Below the pieces are notes generated by a model that made no database searches, was not told where the DNA came from, and saw nothing but the letters and a program-made list of their open reading frames with translations. From Pictodentalium vernedei (lineage: Eukaryota; Mollusca; Scaphopoda; Dentaliida; Dentaliidae), in contig CM062297.1 in the NCBI GenBank assembly GCA_031216915.1, positions 545,808,971 to 545,872,970 of the forward strand: a DNA stretch of 64,000 bases. Direction: 5' to 3'. Numbering within the stretch: position 1 is the first letter of the stretch; each line of letters starts with the position of its first letter. Below, in pieces: positions 32,883 to 45,666 of this stretch. A program made the translations under genes and the position numbers.

Positions 32883-33362
32883 AAAATGACAGTAAATGAT
32901 AAAGCGAATATATAAAAAAGACAGTAAATGATAAAGTGGTTATCTGAAGATTCGGACAGCACCTTCCATTAATTTACGTCGGCTGAATCCTAAATCATTT
33001 CGGAGCGCATGAAGACATTTGGTCTCTGTATCTTCTGGAATAAAATACGGATAACACCATGTTTTTGAAAAACCAAACTGACATATTGCATTTCAGTCAC
33101 TGAAGTCATTCAAGATGTTTTTCTAATGTCCTTGTGTTTCCTACCTTTTACATTCACCTTTTTGTCCTTAATAATTATCTCCTAGGTTAGTTATCTCATA
33201 GGTAACGTGCATCCATAACAGATCTATAAATGACATGAATGCGGATATAAGGTACATTAAACATATTTATGTGCAAGACCCCCAATAAACCATAGTGCTT
33301 TTTCTAACTATGTTTTTCCGCGGATCCACTGAACAAGAAGTTATTGTCGATTGAGTGGATCA

Positions 33363-33403
33363 AGGCGCCATCTGCAATGCTTTAGCATTGCAGATGGTGC
33401 CTT
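33363..33403. repeat. Hairpin, 18-bp arms
   Basis: GGCGCCATCTGCAATGC and GCATTGCAGATGGTGCC are separated by TTTA. Confidence 0.8.
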
Positions 33404-33439
33404 AATGCACTCAAGTGACGTTATCATACCCACTGATGA

Positions 33440-33785
33440 AACACTGCCATGTAATTACGAGGGCGCGTTCCACGGTTCGACCCCCACCAGGGGTAACTGC
33501 GTTGTGTCCTTAGGCAAGACACTTCATCCCGATTGCCCGTGTGGGGGCACGGTGGCTGCGTGTACTAAGGCGTACTGCACGCCGATGGTGCACTTGTCTC
33601 AAACCAATGCTAACCCTGCTTGTGTGGAGTAGTAAGTTGGGGAGTCTGAAAGTTGCTATCCGTTGCTCGGTGGTTCTCTCTTGGTACTCCAACTTCCTCC
33701 ACCGATAAATTTGTCCAACACGAGGTGACCCTGGCTGTCGAAAGTGTCGTTAAACACCAATAAATAAAAAAATAAATAAATTAGT
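33440..33785 (+). mobile_element. tRNA-derived SINE, plus strand
   Basis: A B-box-like GGTTCGACCCCC is followed by GTTGTGTCCTTAGGCAAGAC, TACTAAGGCGTACTGCACG, AACCCTGCTTGTGTGGAG, GAAAGTGTCGTTAAACACC and a (AATAAA)n tail. The 5' tRNA head is shortened. Confidence 0.85.
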
Positions 33786-35024
33786 TATCACCTCGCAAGA
33801 AACTTTAATGATGTCGGAACCTAAATTATATAGGCTGCAGTATCAATCGGAATTGTATATTGCGTCTAGGCCCCTGCGAATCCTAATTTTCTGCTCGAAT
33901 CGAAGACGGAATCGAATCTTAAGGGCGATTCGAATCTGAATCGAATCCGAATCGAATCCGACGTTGTGTTAAATACTTAGTAAAGTCAGCGAACTGCACG
34001 ATTTTTCGTGACGGCAACGAAAAACAAATGTAATATTGGGAGTAACAGTGTAAATATACCATTATAAGATGGTTGATACGTTTACAGGCAAGTGAGAATT
34101 ATGCAGTCTATGATTATTATCAATCCAACTGGAACACATCGCAAAAAAAACTAAAAGGTAAAAAATGACGTAAAATTTGAATCGCTGGCATCGGGTTCCC
34201 ATTTTAATTTCAAAAATGGGTGTGCATAATTTCAGATGCCTGGAAAAGGGAGTGTGAAGTTTCATAGTTGTGAAATTATATATACAGAGACAATGTAATC
34301 ATGGTAGCAGCACTTTTAATGAAATATGACAAAAAACAGCCTAAACTTTGAAGTGACGTGAAAATGTCAAAATGGCGATAAAATCGAAAAGAAAAAAAAA
34401 CCCAGCTATCTCCTATTTTTGCATGAGCTTATAACATACTAATATTTAAAAAAGTAATCCGACACATTTTATTTTTTGACCGTATGACCCCCTTGACACG
34501 TTACCTCAGAGCTCGGTCATAATGGTGGGGATTTCCGAGGAGGGTATACCAGTCTACCAGATTGTTTTAGATTTGGTTTTTATTGGAGATTATATTCCCA
34601 AAATTTTAAAAGACAGAGGTTGAAAATGAGGTTGAAACTAAAAGGCCAGGAAATTAGCATCGCTGGCATCAGGTTGACATTTTAATTCCAAAATGGATGT
34701 GCACCATTTCAAATACCCATAAAACGGTGTATTGAAGTTTTATAGCCGTGTGATAATGGAATCACAAAAGTAGCGTTTTTAATGAAAATAGTCTAAAATT
34801 TGAAGAGATGTAAACACGTTAAAAATGGCGATAAGTCGAACAGCAGCTATCTCCCATTTTTTATGAGGTCCACATCGTTCTATAATTTCATGAAAATGGG
34901 CCGACATTTAATTTTCTGTGACGGTGATGTGAATTACGTCACCCGAAAATTCTCTTATAACCACCGTTGATAATTTGCCAGGTCGGTACCACATTTTTAG
35001 ATATGGTTTTGGGTGGTATTATTA
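33786..35024. other. No gene; internal ~400-bp duplication
   Basis: Bases from about 34,170-34,480 and 34,640-34,910 are diverged direct copies (TCGCTGGCATCGGGTTCCCATTT / TCGCTGGCATCAGGTTGACATTT; ATGGCGATAA..TCGAA). A run of CGAATC pentamer-like repeats is at 33,895-33,960. Confidence 0.5.
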
Positions 35025-35131
35025 GTTATCCTTGTGTTTTTCAGGGTGTATGGGAATTTACACCGGTTTGGGGTGTATGAGTTCCCAAACCGGTGTAAAT
35101 TCCCATACACCCTGGAAAACACAAGGATAAC
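35025..35131. repeat. 107-bp palindrome
   Basis: GTTATCCTTGTGTTTTTCAG is mirrored by CTGGAAAACACAAGGATAAC. The arms are ~47 bp, with GGGTGTATGGGAATTTACAC inside and a GTGTATGAG loop. One mismatch is seen in the outer arm. Confidence 0.9.
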
Positions 35132-36574
35132 GGATTTATTTCCAAGAATTTTGGTGTACTTAATACTTTAACCTACATTGTGGGCAAGAAAATTTGTACT
35201 TTGCAAGTTTCTTAAATAAAACCAGACAAATTGGAACTGTCACAAAAATATTAAATTTCCTGTATTTTTATTTTTGTTCTAACATAACCGAGCAGAAAGT
35301 ATGAATTAATAATTAAAAATGGGTACTTTTTAGCCATATAGCTAGTTCTTGTATATTCTTGTCTTTACATCGTGGTTAAACACGGTGTAAAAAAGCCGCT
35401 GTCGATTGCAAGTTACACCGCACCTCTCAGCCAATCAAATGGCAGTATTTTGTTTCATTTGGAAATAAGATGATATATCCCAAAATATTGAAAAAGGAGG
35501 TGTTATGAAAAGATCCCGTTGTTTTGCATAAATGTCAGATATTAGAAAACTAATTGCTAACTGTATAACCAGATGTCACCCTTAACAAGTGTACCAAATG
35601 TGGTTAAGGTAGCATTAAAAATGTGACTGTATTGTGCTAACAAAAATGAAAAGAGGCTAACAATCACAATTAGTCATTTCAACTTCGTTGAATGACTCAA
35701 TTAGACTGTACGTTTTGTAGTGTAATCAGGTTTTGTCTGTCGGCAGTGTTTGGTTCTGCAATATCGGTATTACACAGTGTAAGTCAGCTCTTGTTTAGTT
35801 TATGTGCATTCGTTGTCTTTTACGGTTCCTATAGCCACACTTAATTAAGCCCCGTGGTAGATTCAGGTTTGTTCTTAACATGTGCCGAGGGACACTGGCA
35901 TGTTCCTCGTGAGAAAATTAGAATAAAAGAAGTCTAAAATGTAACTCAACCCGAATCACCCAACTTACTTTGGTGAAGTGGGAGGGGGCAACGACCCTAG
36001 AGTCCTAGGTAGGACTAGCCCCCATACACCCGAGAAAATTTTGCAAAATTTAGTTCTCTAAGAGCGAATCTGAGGCATTTATAGCGTGTGCAGCCCCTAT
36101 ATTGGCGGCCATTCTGGGACTATATGTTGTGCGAAAGTTGCATTTGGCCAATGTGTTTTGGAGGGTTGAGGGTGGGGGGGGGGGGGGGGGGAGGGGGGTG
36201 GCAGCGGAAATTTTAGGAGGCCAAGGCCCCAAGCCCACCCCACCCCTCCATCGTAATTATGCCACTGGCTACAGCCTAGATGCCGTTAAGTATAAGTGAA
36301 GATCCTGGATGGACTGTGGGAGGGCATATATGGTAAAATAGGATGTATCGCACCTCCGAAATCTAACACATGTTGTCAACGGCAATTATACTTTGAACGA
36401 CCCTCAGAGGAGACGTAGAGGTATAACCAAAGCAAGCCGAGGACCCAACAAACAGGTTTGCTGTTCATAGACCACCGGGTTGTCAGCATAGACTGCAAAT
36501 TTGCTTTTTCGGTCCTTGAGTTTCTGCTTGACAAGCAAGTAGAAGCATGGATGGATAGCTGAACGACACTTTCA
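35132..36574. other. No gene; G-run
   Basis: AT-rich sequence without recognised features apart from a G-run with a GAGGGGGG interruption at about 36,172-36,200. Confidence 0.4.
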
Positions 36575-36715
36575 GCAGCAAGGGTCGCATCGTGTCGGGT
36601 AGTTATACTGGAGGAGGAAGCCGGAGTTACCGAATAGAACCACCAAACAGCGGCGAAACTCTTCAGCTTACTACGCAGAGGTTGTAGGGCAAGTGCAGTA
36701 TACCTTAGCCTTATA
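36575..36715 (-). mobile_element. SINE fragment
   Basis: The minus strand carries CGGTGGTTCTATTCGGTAACTC-like and TCCTCCAGTATAAC-like pieces of the SINE 3' half. The copy is diverged and internally deleted. Confidence 0.5.
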
Positions 36716-36729
36716 CCCAACGCAAACAA

Positions 36730-36930
36730 AATCAAAATGTATTATTTCAAATAAATTTCAACCAAACCATATCATGTGACCCCTCATTCAAACCAGCCCG
36801 ACAAACTCGTTCCAGGGAGTGGTCACATGATATGGTTTTGTTGAAATGTTTTGAAAAATAATATTTTTTCAGCTACTGAATTTGCATATTAAGCGGGCGG
36901 ATGTGGCTGATTCGTTGGGTAAAGAGTGAA
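36730..36930. mobile_element. TTAA MITE relative
   Basis: The palindrome CCATATCATGTGACCCCTCA ... TGGTCACATGATATGG is followed by GTTGGGTAAAGAGTGAA, a decayed family 1 right end. Confidence 0.5.
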
Positions 36931-37086
36931 AAAATAGAAATTTTACTCATATTTCTTTCATGACACAATATATCAGAATCCCAGATCTCAGCTCATATAC
37001 ACTAGAAAAGGACAGAGCTGTCAGTATAGTTTTGGTAAAGGCTGGATTGCACAAGAATGAGAATAACTGCTTCGAAAAAATTATGT

Positions 37087-37326
37087 TTAACCCTTTACTT
37101 AACCGGAAAAGCAGACGACACTTGCAAACAAAATTCTTGAATAACAATTTTTTTTAATTTTTTGTCTCAAAAACATAGGTTATGACCCTCATTGGAACGA
37201 GCTCGTCGAGATCGTTCCAATGAGGGGTCATAGCCTATGTTTTTGAGACAAAAAATTAAAGAATAATGAAAATTAATTGGAGATTTTTGTGAATAGTGCT
37301 GGCCGTTACGTTGGGTAAAGGGTTAA
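37087..37326. mobile_element. TTAA MITE family 1, intact 240-bp copy
   Basis: Perfect TTAA on both ends (TTAACCCTTTAC ... GGTAAAGGGTTAA). The central palindrome is ATAGGTTATGACC ... GGTCATAGCCTATG around GAACGAGCTCGTCGAGATCG. Together with 63,723-63,974 it is the best-preserved member. Confidence 0.9.
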
Positions 37327-37649
37327 AAGTGAGATTATCAAATATTTACGGTGCTATATAAATAAGGAAAATTAGTTTACTTTGAAATTCCCAAATCTGA
37401 TATTCCATAACTATAAATTAAATATACACAAATTATACATCAAAACGAAGGTTATGATATACAGAACACGAAAAATGCAATCATTCCACGGAGTTAACCA
37501 CAGGTTCTTGGAAGTCTGCTTCCGCATTCATACAAGAACTGATAATAAAATAATATTTCAGGAGAATACATTGTGGTGAAATGTGCTTCAGATATCCAAG
37601 AACAAAGTTGGGAAATAAAAATTCTCCAAACCGCATCGACGGAGCTGCG

Positions 37650-37740
37650 AGTGCGCGCGCGCGCGTGTGTGTCTCTGTGTGCGTGTGTGTGCGTTAGTTT
37701 ACCCCCCCACCCCCCCCCCCCCCCCCCCCATCGAGGTAAA
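37650..37740 (+). repeat. (CG)n/(GT)n microsatellite and C-run
   Basis: GCGCGCGCGCGTGTGTGTCT is followed by GTGTGTGTGCG and a ~30-base C-rich run. Confidence 0.9.
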
Positions 37741-38342
37741 TTATAGAAGTACACAGTCACGAACAGAGGTACACAAAAATACCGAGGTAACTTTCCCGTT
37801 ACCTCGGTAAGGTAACCTCACTAAGTTGCTCCACTTTCAGTGCTGGATCCAAAAACATAATTTTGAGAAGTACCTCGCTTCATCAATACGGAATTTGTGA
37901 GTGTGCATCTGTGTGGAACACACTCCGTAAGCAGAAATCCGACATGACTAATCTTTGCAGCTGATGCATGCGTATGCTAGTTGAATATTAGTTATCTTCA
38001 ACGAATGTCCGTACGCTTCACGAAATGAATAAAGAAAGAAAGAAAACTGCCTGGGAAAGACATTACCATATAAGGAACACTACCTTGAAACTACATTACC
38101 ATATAAGGGAATAAGGAACACTACATATTCACCTCGGAAAGACACTGCCATATAAGGCTGTGCCTCGGTATGTATGTGGGATGTCTAACACATAGCCCTC
38201 GCGCTAGACAAAAACATGGACGGTCTTTGGATAGTCCATGTTATGACAGGATAAAATACGATATATCTCCTTTCTGAAAGCCTGAGAAAGCGATGACCTC
38301 GCTCAGCTGGTATGAAAATGATACCTCACAATGTATGGAAAA

Positions 38343-38392
38343 CACGCCACTGTGTGTGTGTGTGTGTGTGTGTGGTGGGGGGGGGGGGTGGG
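38343..38392 (+). repeat. (TG)n microsatellite and G-run
   Basis: About 12 TG units followed by GTGGGG and a G-run. Confidence 0.9.
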
Positions 38393-38998
38393 GGTCCAAA
38401 ACTCTCGTCTTTGTTTTGTTTTCTATTTGTTGACGTTTCGTCAAGGTCATCGGGGCCGGAAAGGCATCGAAATACAATGCTGTCAAAAATAAAATAATAA
38501 GACAGATCGCATCACACTACACGCTACTGTTATATGGAGACTGCATAGTTATCATCTCACTTGCAGTGCATCATGACACCTGTTTAAATTTCTTAGAATT
38601 ATGAGATTATTGTTTTATGAAAATTCGTGGTATTGCGTGACATGCGCATGTCCGTCGGCCATGGGGCCCATCTTCTATAAAAAAAAATGCAGATAGTTTT
38701 GGCTTTCCTCCAAACGCAATCCTGTCGCTGCACATGAACGAGTTTTGAATGTCTAGCTTTTTCCTTTGAATATCTGAAGCACATTTGGTCACGAGTTGTG
38801 TACTCTTGAAACATTATTTTATTTCAGTTCTGGTACGAATACGGTAGCAGATTTCCAGGAACCAATGGTGCCTGCTGCCATCTCTGTGAATTGACTGCAT
38901 ATATTTTTCGTGTTCTATACATCTCAACCCTCATATTGTGTATATTTAATTTGAATTTGTGGAATAGAGGTGGGAATTTCAAAGTAAACAAATTTCCT

Positions 38999-39216
38999 TT
39001 AACCCTTTACCTACATGAAAAGCAGGCGACACTTGTAAAAAAAATTCTTGAATAATTAATGTTTTTTATTTTTTGTCTCAAAAACATAGGTTATGACCCC
39101 TCATTTGGAACGAGCTCGACGATGAGAGGTCATAACCTATGTTTTCGAGACAAAAAATAATGATTTTCGCGAATCTGGCTGGCCGGTTTTGGGCGTTACG
39201 TTGGTAAAAGGGTTAA
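38999..39216. mobile_element. TTAA MITE family 1, inserted in a TIR element
   Basis: TTAACCCTTTACCTACATG ... GGTAAAAGGGTTAA. The central palindrome is shortened on one side (GAACGAGCTCGACGATGAGAGG). It is inserted in the right terminal repeat of the element at 37,345. Confidence 0.85.
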
Positions 39217-39485
39217 TTATGAAGCACCTTAAATCCTAAAATAATTTGTTTAAGGTCTCAACATATCTTATTAAAAGATTGTAAGTGCACTAAGAGTACA
39301 CCTTAAACTAGGAATATATAAAGAAATTCCACAGGACAGTTTTCACCAAATTGTTTCTGTTTATATTCCCCCTTAAAATGATTTAGGTGGAAAATAATAA
39401 GACTGATAATTGTAAAGTGCAGGTAGGTCATCATTGGCTGCTTTGTGCCATTCGAAGCACCGATAACCTGTGCAGACGATGATAG

Positions 39486-40090
39486 CCCCAAGGCTGCCGA
39501 CATGATCCGCTACCGCCATACACGAAGCTATCCACAAACCTTGTGTGGATAACCCTCAAGGCTGCCGACATAAGCCACTACCACTATACACGACGCTATC
39601 CACAAACCTTCTGCGGATAACCCTGAAGGCTGCCGACATAAGCCGCTACCGCCATACACGACGCTATCCACAAACCTTCTGTGGATAACCCTCAAGGCTG
39701 CCGACATAAGCCACTACCACCATACACGACGCTATCCACAAACCTTCTGTGGCTAACCCTCAAGGCTGCCGACATAAGCCACTACCACCATACACGACGC
39801 TATACACAAACCTTCTGTGGATAACCCCCAAGGCTGCCGACATAAGCCGCTACCGCCATACACGAAGCTATCCACAAATCTTCTGTGGATAGCCCTCAAG
39901 GTTGCCGACATAAGCCGCTACCGCCATACACGAAGCTATCCATAAATCTTCTGTGGAAACCCTCAAGCCTCCGACATAAGCCGGTACCTCCATAGACGAA
40001 GCAATCTACAAACCTTCTGTGGATAACAATCAAGGCCGACGACATGATCCGCTACCGCCATACACGAAGCTATCCGTAAACCTTCTGAGT
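39486..40090 (+). repeat. 68-bp minisatellite, ~9 units
   Basis: The unit reads CAAGGCTGCCGACATAAGCC, RCTACCRCCATACACGACGC, TATCCACAAACCTTCTGTGG, ATAACCCT. Variants alternate ATAAGCC/ATGATCC and ACGACG/ACGAAG. No promoter or coding role is evident. Confidence 0.92.
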
Positions 40091-40419
40091 CATCAGCAGT
40101 TACCGGATCACTATACGCTATCAGATAATAATATAGGAAACTAGGAAACATTTTTTGCGAGTGACATCCACAAGAGAATTGTGCGCTTCCTCTCATCGCG
40201 TGATCTCGTTGTAATGGCAGATACATGACCGAACATGTATCTTTCCTAACAGTGCCTAGAAGTTAATGTTAATAAACTGCTTACTTCAGAACCCATTTTG
40301 AGTCATTTCTGCCTTATGATGGCTGTAAGTTGGGTTGGTTTTCCTGTGTTCACTCCTATTAACTGACAGAGTGCTGAATTATATTTGGTTGTCGAAATTG
40401 TTCACAAGTCTTTGCCATG

Positions 40420-40467
40420 ATACAATTTATGGGAGAGTGCCTAAAGGCACTCTCCCATAAATTGTGA
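40420..40467. mobile_element. Hairpin MITE (GAGTGCC core)
   Basis: ACAATTTATGGGAGAGTGCC and its complement GGCACTCTCCCATAAATTGT surround TAAA. The core is shared with 20,870-20,939. Confidence 0.7.
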
Positions 40468-41364
40468 CAAGACAATCTAAAAGACTTAAAACCTTTACTT
40501 CGAAGGTGATACGACGCACATTAACAGAATATAAAGCCTTTAAGTTGCGACACCTACATTTCAGAATAAAGCCTAATTATGGGTTTTCAACACTTGATCA
40601 CCTAATGTTTATGGACACTGTGTTCTAGTTTTTGTGCTATCGCCCACCTGAGGTGTTGACAAATCGTAAACAAACTTGTATTACCAAAACGTTACTACTT
40701 GGAAACTTGCTTAAATAGTTTTGAAAGAGGTAAGGCAGTTTTCCTTATATTTGGGCGTATTTTACTCTAGTCTTCAAATGGGTTTTAATGGTTTTCTAAA
40801 AATTAGATCGACATCGTGCCAGTGTTGAAAAACCGACTACGGGTTAACTTCATTACATGCATCTCCTATTGTCATTAAATGCGAGATTATTTTGTACTGC
40901 AATCAATGAGTACATCTACAAAGGAGACGAACCTCTAGGAAACCCGCTTTTAGAGATGGGCAATATACTGAAAACCCGAACCGATTCCGATAGCATGGGG
41001 ATACCGAAAATCCGAACCAAACCAATCGTTGAATACCGAAACCGTCTGAATTTTCAAATTTTCCTACATTCGCTGTTTATAAGTCCCTGTTGAGGCTTGA
41101 TAACAGTTGAAAGGCACATTTTCATGAAAGAAGTGACTGATTTTCTTTTCAGTTTTGTTAACCCTCAGTGGACTGGGAAACTGTCCTGAATTCCCACTGG
41201 ACTACAACTCGTACATGTCGAATTGCTTAGCAGTGATTTCTAGTCAAGACCTGACAAGAAATCACTGCCCAGGTGTTTTGTCAATTGTCGTCAGGACCTC
41301 CTAAAGATGGCATGGCCATGGCACATGCTCTGAGATCGCAAAAGCCTTAACAGGTCTTTTGGCA

Positions 41365-42299
41365 TTAAGGTGCTATATAAGTAAGGGAAATTTGTTAACT
41401 TTTGTAATTTCTATCTCAGATATTCCATAAATTCAAATTAAATATACACAAATTATATGTCGAAAAGAAGGTTGGGAGGTATAGAACACGTAAAATATAT
41501 GTAATCAACTCACAGAGTTTACAGCAGGCACCACTGGTTCCTGGAGGTCTGCTACCGTATTCGTACCAGAACTGATAATAAAATAATATTTCCGGAGAAC
41601 AACTTGTGGCCAAATGTGCCTCAGATATCCAATAACAAGGCTAGGCATTCAAAACACTTTAGGATGCAGCGATAGGACTGAAATTGGGAAAAGGACAACA
41701 CTGTCTGCATTTTGTTCTATTGAAGATGGATTGCAGGTTCGACGGACATGCGCAAAGCACTCGATACTACGAATTTCCATCGAAAAACAAAATCGTAATA
41801 TTCTAGGAAATTTCACCAGGTGTCATGATACCTTGCATAGAATATGCAACTGTGCAGTCTCTATATAATAGTTGTATGCTGTATTAAGGCGATCGTTCTC
41901 ATTATTTGATTTCAGAGGGCATTGTATATCGATTTTTTCTCTCCGATGACCTTGATCGCAAACCGAAATGAACCTACAATGTAAAGAAAGACGACAGTTT
42001 TGCAGTTTACCCCCACGCAGCTATGTCGCTGCGTTTTGAAGAAGTTTGATGTCCTAGCCTCGTTCTTGGATATCTGAAGCACATTTGGCCACGAGTTGTT
42101 TGCCTGAAATATTATGTTATTATCAGTTCTGGTAGGAATACGGTAGCAGACTTCCAGGAACCACTGGTGCCTGCTGTCAACTCTACATCACAACCTTCAT
42201 CTTGGTGTATAATTTGTATATATTTAATTTGAATTTATGGAATATCAGAGGTGGAAATTTTAAAATAAACAAAATCCTCTTACTTATATAGCACCTTAA
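41365..42299. mobile_element. Long-TIR nonautonomous element, copy 2 (935 bp)
   Basis: It begins TTAAGGTGCTATATAAGTAAGG and ends CTTACTTATATAGCACCTTAA. The inverted arms are ~260 bp (41,370-41,640 and 42,050-42,295). The arms match those of 37,345-39,235. It is the cleaner copy and defines the termini. No protein is encoded. Confidence 0.85.
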
Positions 42300-43442
42300 G
42301 GTACTTTTAGAACGAGTCACAAAATTACTGTAGATGTGATTTGTGGTCGTAAAAGAATGCCACTGTTGAGCTCATTGGTAGTCATTTATAGCGCTGTGGT
42401 AGAATGATACTACAACAACTTATTCTGGGTTTTTTTCCTGATGTGAATTCTTCTTTGGTACTATCAGCAAATCTCAGTCAAGTCAGATGCCGAATACCGA
42501 ACCGATACCGAGGTATACCCCCCTAAAAATACCGAAACCGATACCGAATTGAAAATTCCAATACCGCCCATCTCTACCCAACATTATTATGCAGCTGTGT
42601 ATACTCTATAACGATGTTCAGTTTCAAGCATCCCTAGATCTTTTTTAGTATCTGTAAACAGTTGGTTCATGAAGCCAAATAAATCGAGGATATCTAGTGT
42701 TTTTGAGTGGATACCGAAAATTATCTCATGAGTGACGGAGACAAATGTTTATTTTTCTCGAGCGCTTGCGCGAGCGAAAATCGCCATTTGTCTCAATCAC
42801 AAATAAGATAATTTTCGGTATTCACTCAAAAAACACTAGATTTTCTTTTTATTGTACGCTTTTTATAAAAAAATCTGTTAATTTCACTCGTTTAAACCTT
42901 GAAATGATGCATGAAAGTAAACAGCGCATTGAATCATTGATATGCGGAAGTCATTTGATCGATACTCGGAAGAGATGGCGTCTTGCAATCTGATTCAGCT
43001 GGTGTGTTTCTAGTCCAAACATGGCCTGAAAGTCCGTAATATAAGATTTTGGTTTGGTACGTCCATGTTTGGACTAGCGGGTTTCATGCATCAATTGAAG
43101 GTGAATACGTGTTGAATTATTTCTGGAAATGGTCGGTATCCACTCAAAAACACTAGATTTTCTTTTCATTATTCGTTTTTAGAACAAATTGATCATTTCC
43201 GGTGATAATTTGACTGGTATTCACCTTAAAGTGATGCTTTGGAAGCCGCCATTTTGATTGATAGCGTGAAAGTGAAAATTTCAATATCTTCACAGTGGGG
43301 GCTACGATTTCTGTCTTTCCGAAATTTCTTCGATAATCTATCGTTAATATAAAAAAAACTTATCAGTAGTACATCTTGGAAATGCTTTGACCTTTGCAAG
43401 TCATGTCTTAGTCTTTGTCTTTTCGAAGCCTATCTTATTTAG
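42300..43442. repeat. Inverted-repeat-rich noncoding segment
   Basis: A palindrome at 42,692-42,840 runs from TCTAGTGTTTTTGAGTGGAT to ATTCACTCAAAAAACACTAGA. A further direct copy of its end lies at 43,135-43,160. A 14-bp-arm hairpin (TAGTCCAAACATGG) lies at 43,011-43,076. A stretch of ATACCGAA-type short repeats at 42,490-42,570 has inverted kin at 40,955-41,045. Confidence 0.75.
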
Positions 43443-45660
43443 GCTTTTCCCTCTGGAAAAGACTATTATTTTTCTACGGATTATTATTTTTTTTTTTTTT
43501 TTTCCACACATTTTATCCGTATGATTCAGAAGCCATTTTCGAAACGATTTTCACGAAATTTTGCACACGCATAGAGGGGCACGACTTTTGATACACACGA
43601 CATATTAGGCGATGCATATGGTAACCCTCCACAGGCAGCCAAACATCGAAATTTTGATGAAATAGGCCGGTTTCAGGCCCCCACTGCACCCACACAATAC
43701 ACGAGAGATAAACATAACTTCCTTTATTGGAAGTGGAATTCACCGAAGATCATTTTTGTCAGTAATAAGGGTGTTCAAAAAACCAAGCGTTAACCCGTTT
43801 TGGGCTGGTTAAAAAACAAAACCCCCATAAAGCTAAAAAATTCATGCTTTCTGTGGATTTCTCTAAACGAGTCTTGTAGATTTTCAAGAAAAATTTGTCA
43901 CTCCTAGGCCTTGGTGTGACAATAGAAGTTGCATGGACAAAATACTGCGATGGGCATTTGTTAAACCTCCACGGGCTGCTAAAAGTCAAAATTGTGATAA
44001 AATGGGCTGTTTTTGGACGCCAACAGCACCCAATGGGTACGCCAGAAAGAAAAGTGCCTTCTTTTATAGAGCGCACAATCTATATGGAAACATTTTTGTA
44101 AGTAGTAAGGGAATTCAAAAGTCGAAGTTTTAACCCATTTTGGGCAGGCTAAAGAGAGAGACCCCTTAAAATCTTAAAATTCCCATTTTCTGTGGATTTC
44201 TCTAAATACATCCTGTAGGTTTTCAAGAAAAATTGACTACTCGCAGGTCATTGTGTAACATTACAAGTTGCATGGACGAAATTTTCCGGTGAGCAATTTA
44301 TTAACCCTCTACAGGCTGCCATGCATCGTAATTTTGTTGAAATGGGCTGTTTTCAGACATGCACAGCACCCCACATGTACCAGAGAATAAACATAATCTC
44401 CTTTATTGGAAGTGGAATTCACCGAGGACCATTTCTGTAAGTAATAATGGTATTCAAAAACCAAGCGTAAACCCCTTTTGTGATTGTTAATAGTGATAAC
44501 CATCAAAAGCTTAAAAATTTATGTTTTCCCTGGATTTCTTTACAAACATATGGTAGGGTTTTCAAGAGAAAATGGCCATTGATAGGTCTTGGTGTCATAT
44601 TACCAGTTGATTGGATAAATTATTCCGGTAAGCATTTGTTAACCCTGAATGGGATGTTAAATGTCAAAGTTTTGAAAAAATAGTCTGTTTTTGAACACCA
44701 ACAACATCAAATGGGAATGCAACAGAGAAACGTAACTTCTTTTACCGGACGCAAAACTGACAGGGAAACATTTTTGTAAGTAGTAAGTGTATTCGGAAAT
44801 CGAGGTCTTAACCCTTTTTTGACTAGTTAAGGAGATATACTCCTTAAAAGCTTAAAATTCCAGATTTCTGTGAATTTCTGCAAAAAAAAAAAAAAAATCA
44901 AGAGCAATTGACCAGTCGCAGGTCTTGGAGTGACATTCCAAGTTGCATGAACAAAATATTTCGGTAAGCATTTGTTAACCCCACAGAGACTGCCAGACAT
45001 AGACGTTTGGAGAAAATAGGCTGTTCTTGGGCAACCATAACACCAAATGTGTACCTGCGAGATAAACATACCCACCTTCATTGAAAGTGGAATTCACCGT
45101 CGATCATTTTTGTAAGTAATGAAGGCATTCACAAAACCAAGCGTTAACCGTTTAGGGCTGGTTACAGAGCGATACCCCTCAAAAGGTTAAAAATTCGTGT
45201 TATCTGAGAATTTCTTTAAAAACATACCGTAGATTTTCAAGAATAAATGGCCATTCTCAGATCTTAGTGTGACATTACAAGCTGCATGTACAAAATATTC
45301 CTGTAAGCATTTGTTAACCCTATGCAGGTTCTCAAACATCAAAATGTTGATAAAATGGGCTGTGTTTGCGTACCCACAGTACCCGATGTTGGGAGGAGAT
45401 ATCAAAATAAGTGGAAGTAGAATTTACTGAGAATTATTTTTGGAAGTAATAAGAGTATTCAAAAAAGAACACTTAACCCGTTTTTGACTGGATAAACAAT
45501 GATACCCATCAAAAGCTTAAAATTCATGTTCTCCCTGGATTTCTCTAAAAACATCTTGTAGATTTTAAAGAAAAAATGGCCATTCACAGTTCTTGGTGTG
45601 ACATTACAAGCTGCATGAATAAATATTTCTTTTAGCACTTGTTAACCCTCTACAAGCTGC
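43443..45660 (+). mobile_element. Helitron-like minisatellite element, block A
   Basis: The head is TTAGGCTTTTCCCTCTGGAA, AAGACTATT and a T-run, then CCACACATTTTATCCG. About six ~338-bp units follow, each opening with a TTAACCC.TTTTGGGCTGG-like phrase (43,789; 44,128; 44,466; 44,805; 45,142; 45,472). Short open frames across the units recur only because the units do. The 3' terminus is missing at the junction with block B. Confidence 0.8.
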
Positions 45661-45666
45661 TAGTTA

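Larger units (their letters stand above)
37345..39235. mobile_element. Long-TIR nonautonomous element, copy 1
   Basis: About 260 bp at 37,345-37,610 (GTGCTATATAAATAAGG, ATATTCCATAACTATAAATT, TTCTTGGAAGTCTGCTTCCG, TTCAGATATCCAAGAAC) recur inverted at 38,740-39,000. The right end is interrupted by a family 1 MITE at 38,999-39,216, after which GCACCTTAAATCC completes it. The interior has microsatellites and no ORF of note. Confidence 0.75.

Noticed and set aside
39486..40090. CRISPR-like spacing of short repeats
   Set aside because: Units are contiguous 68-bp tandem copies without unique spacers, and the genome is eukaryotic.
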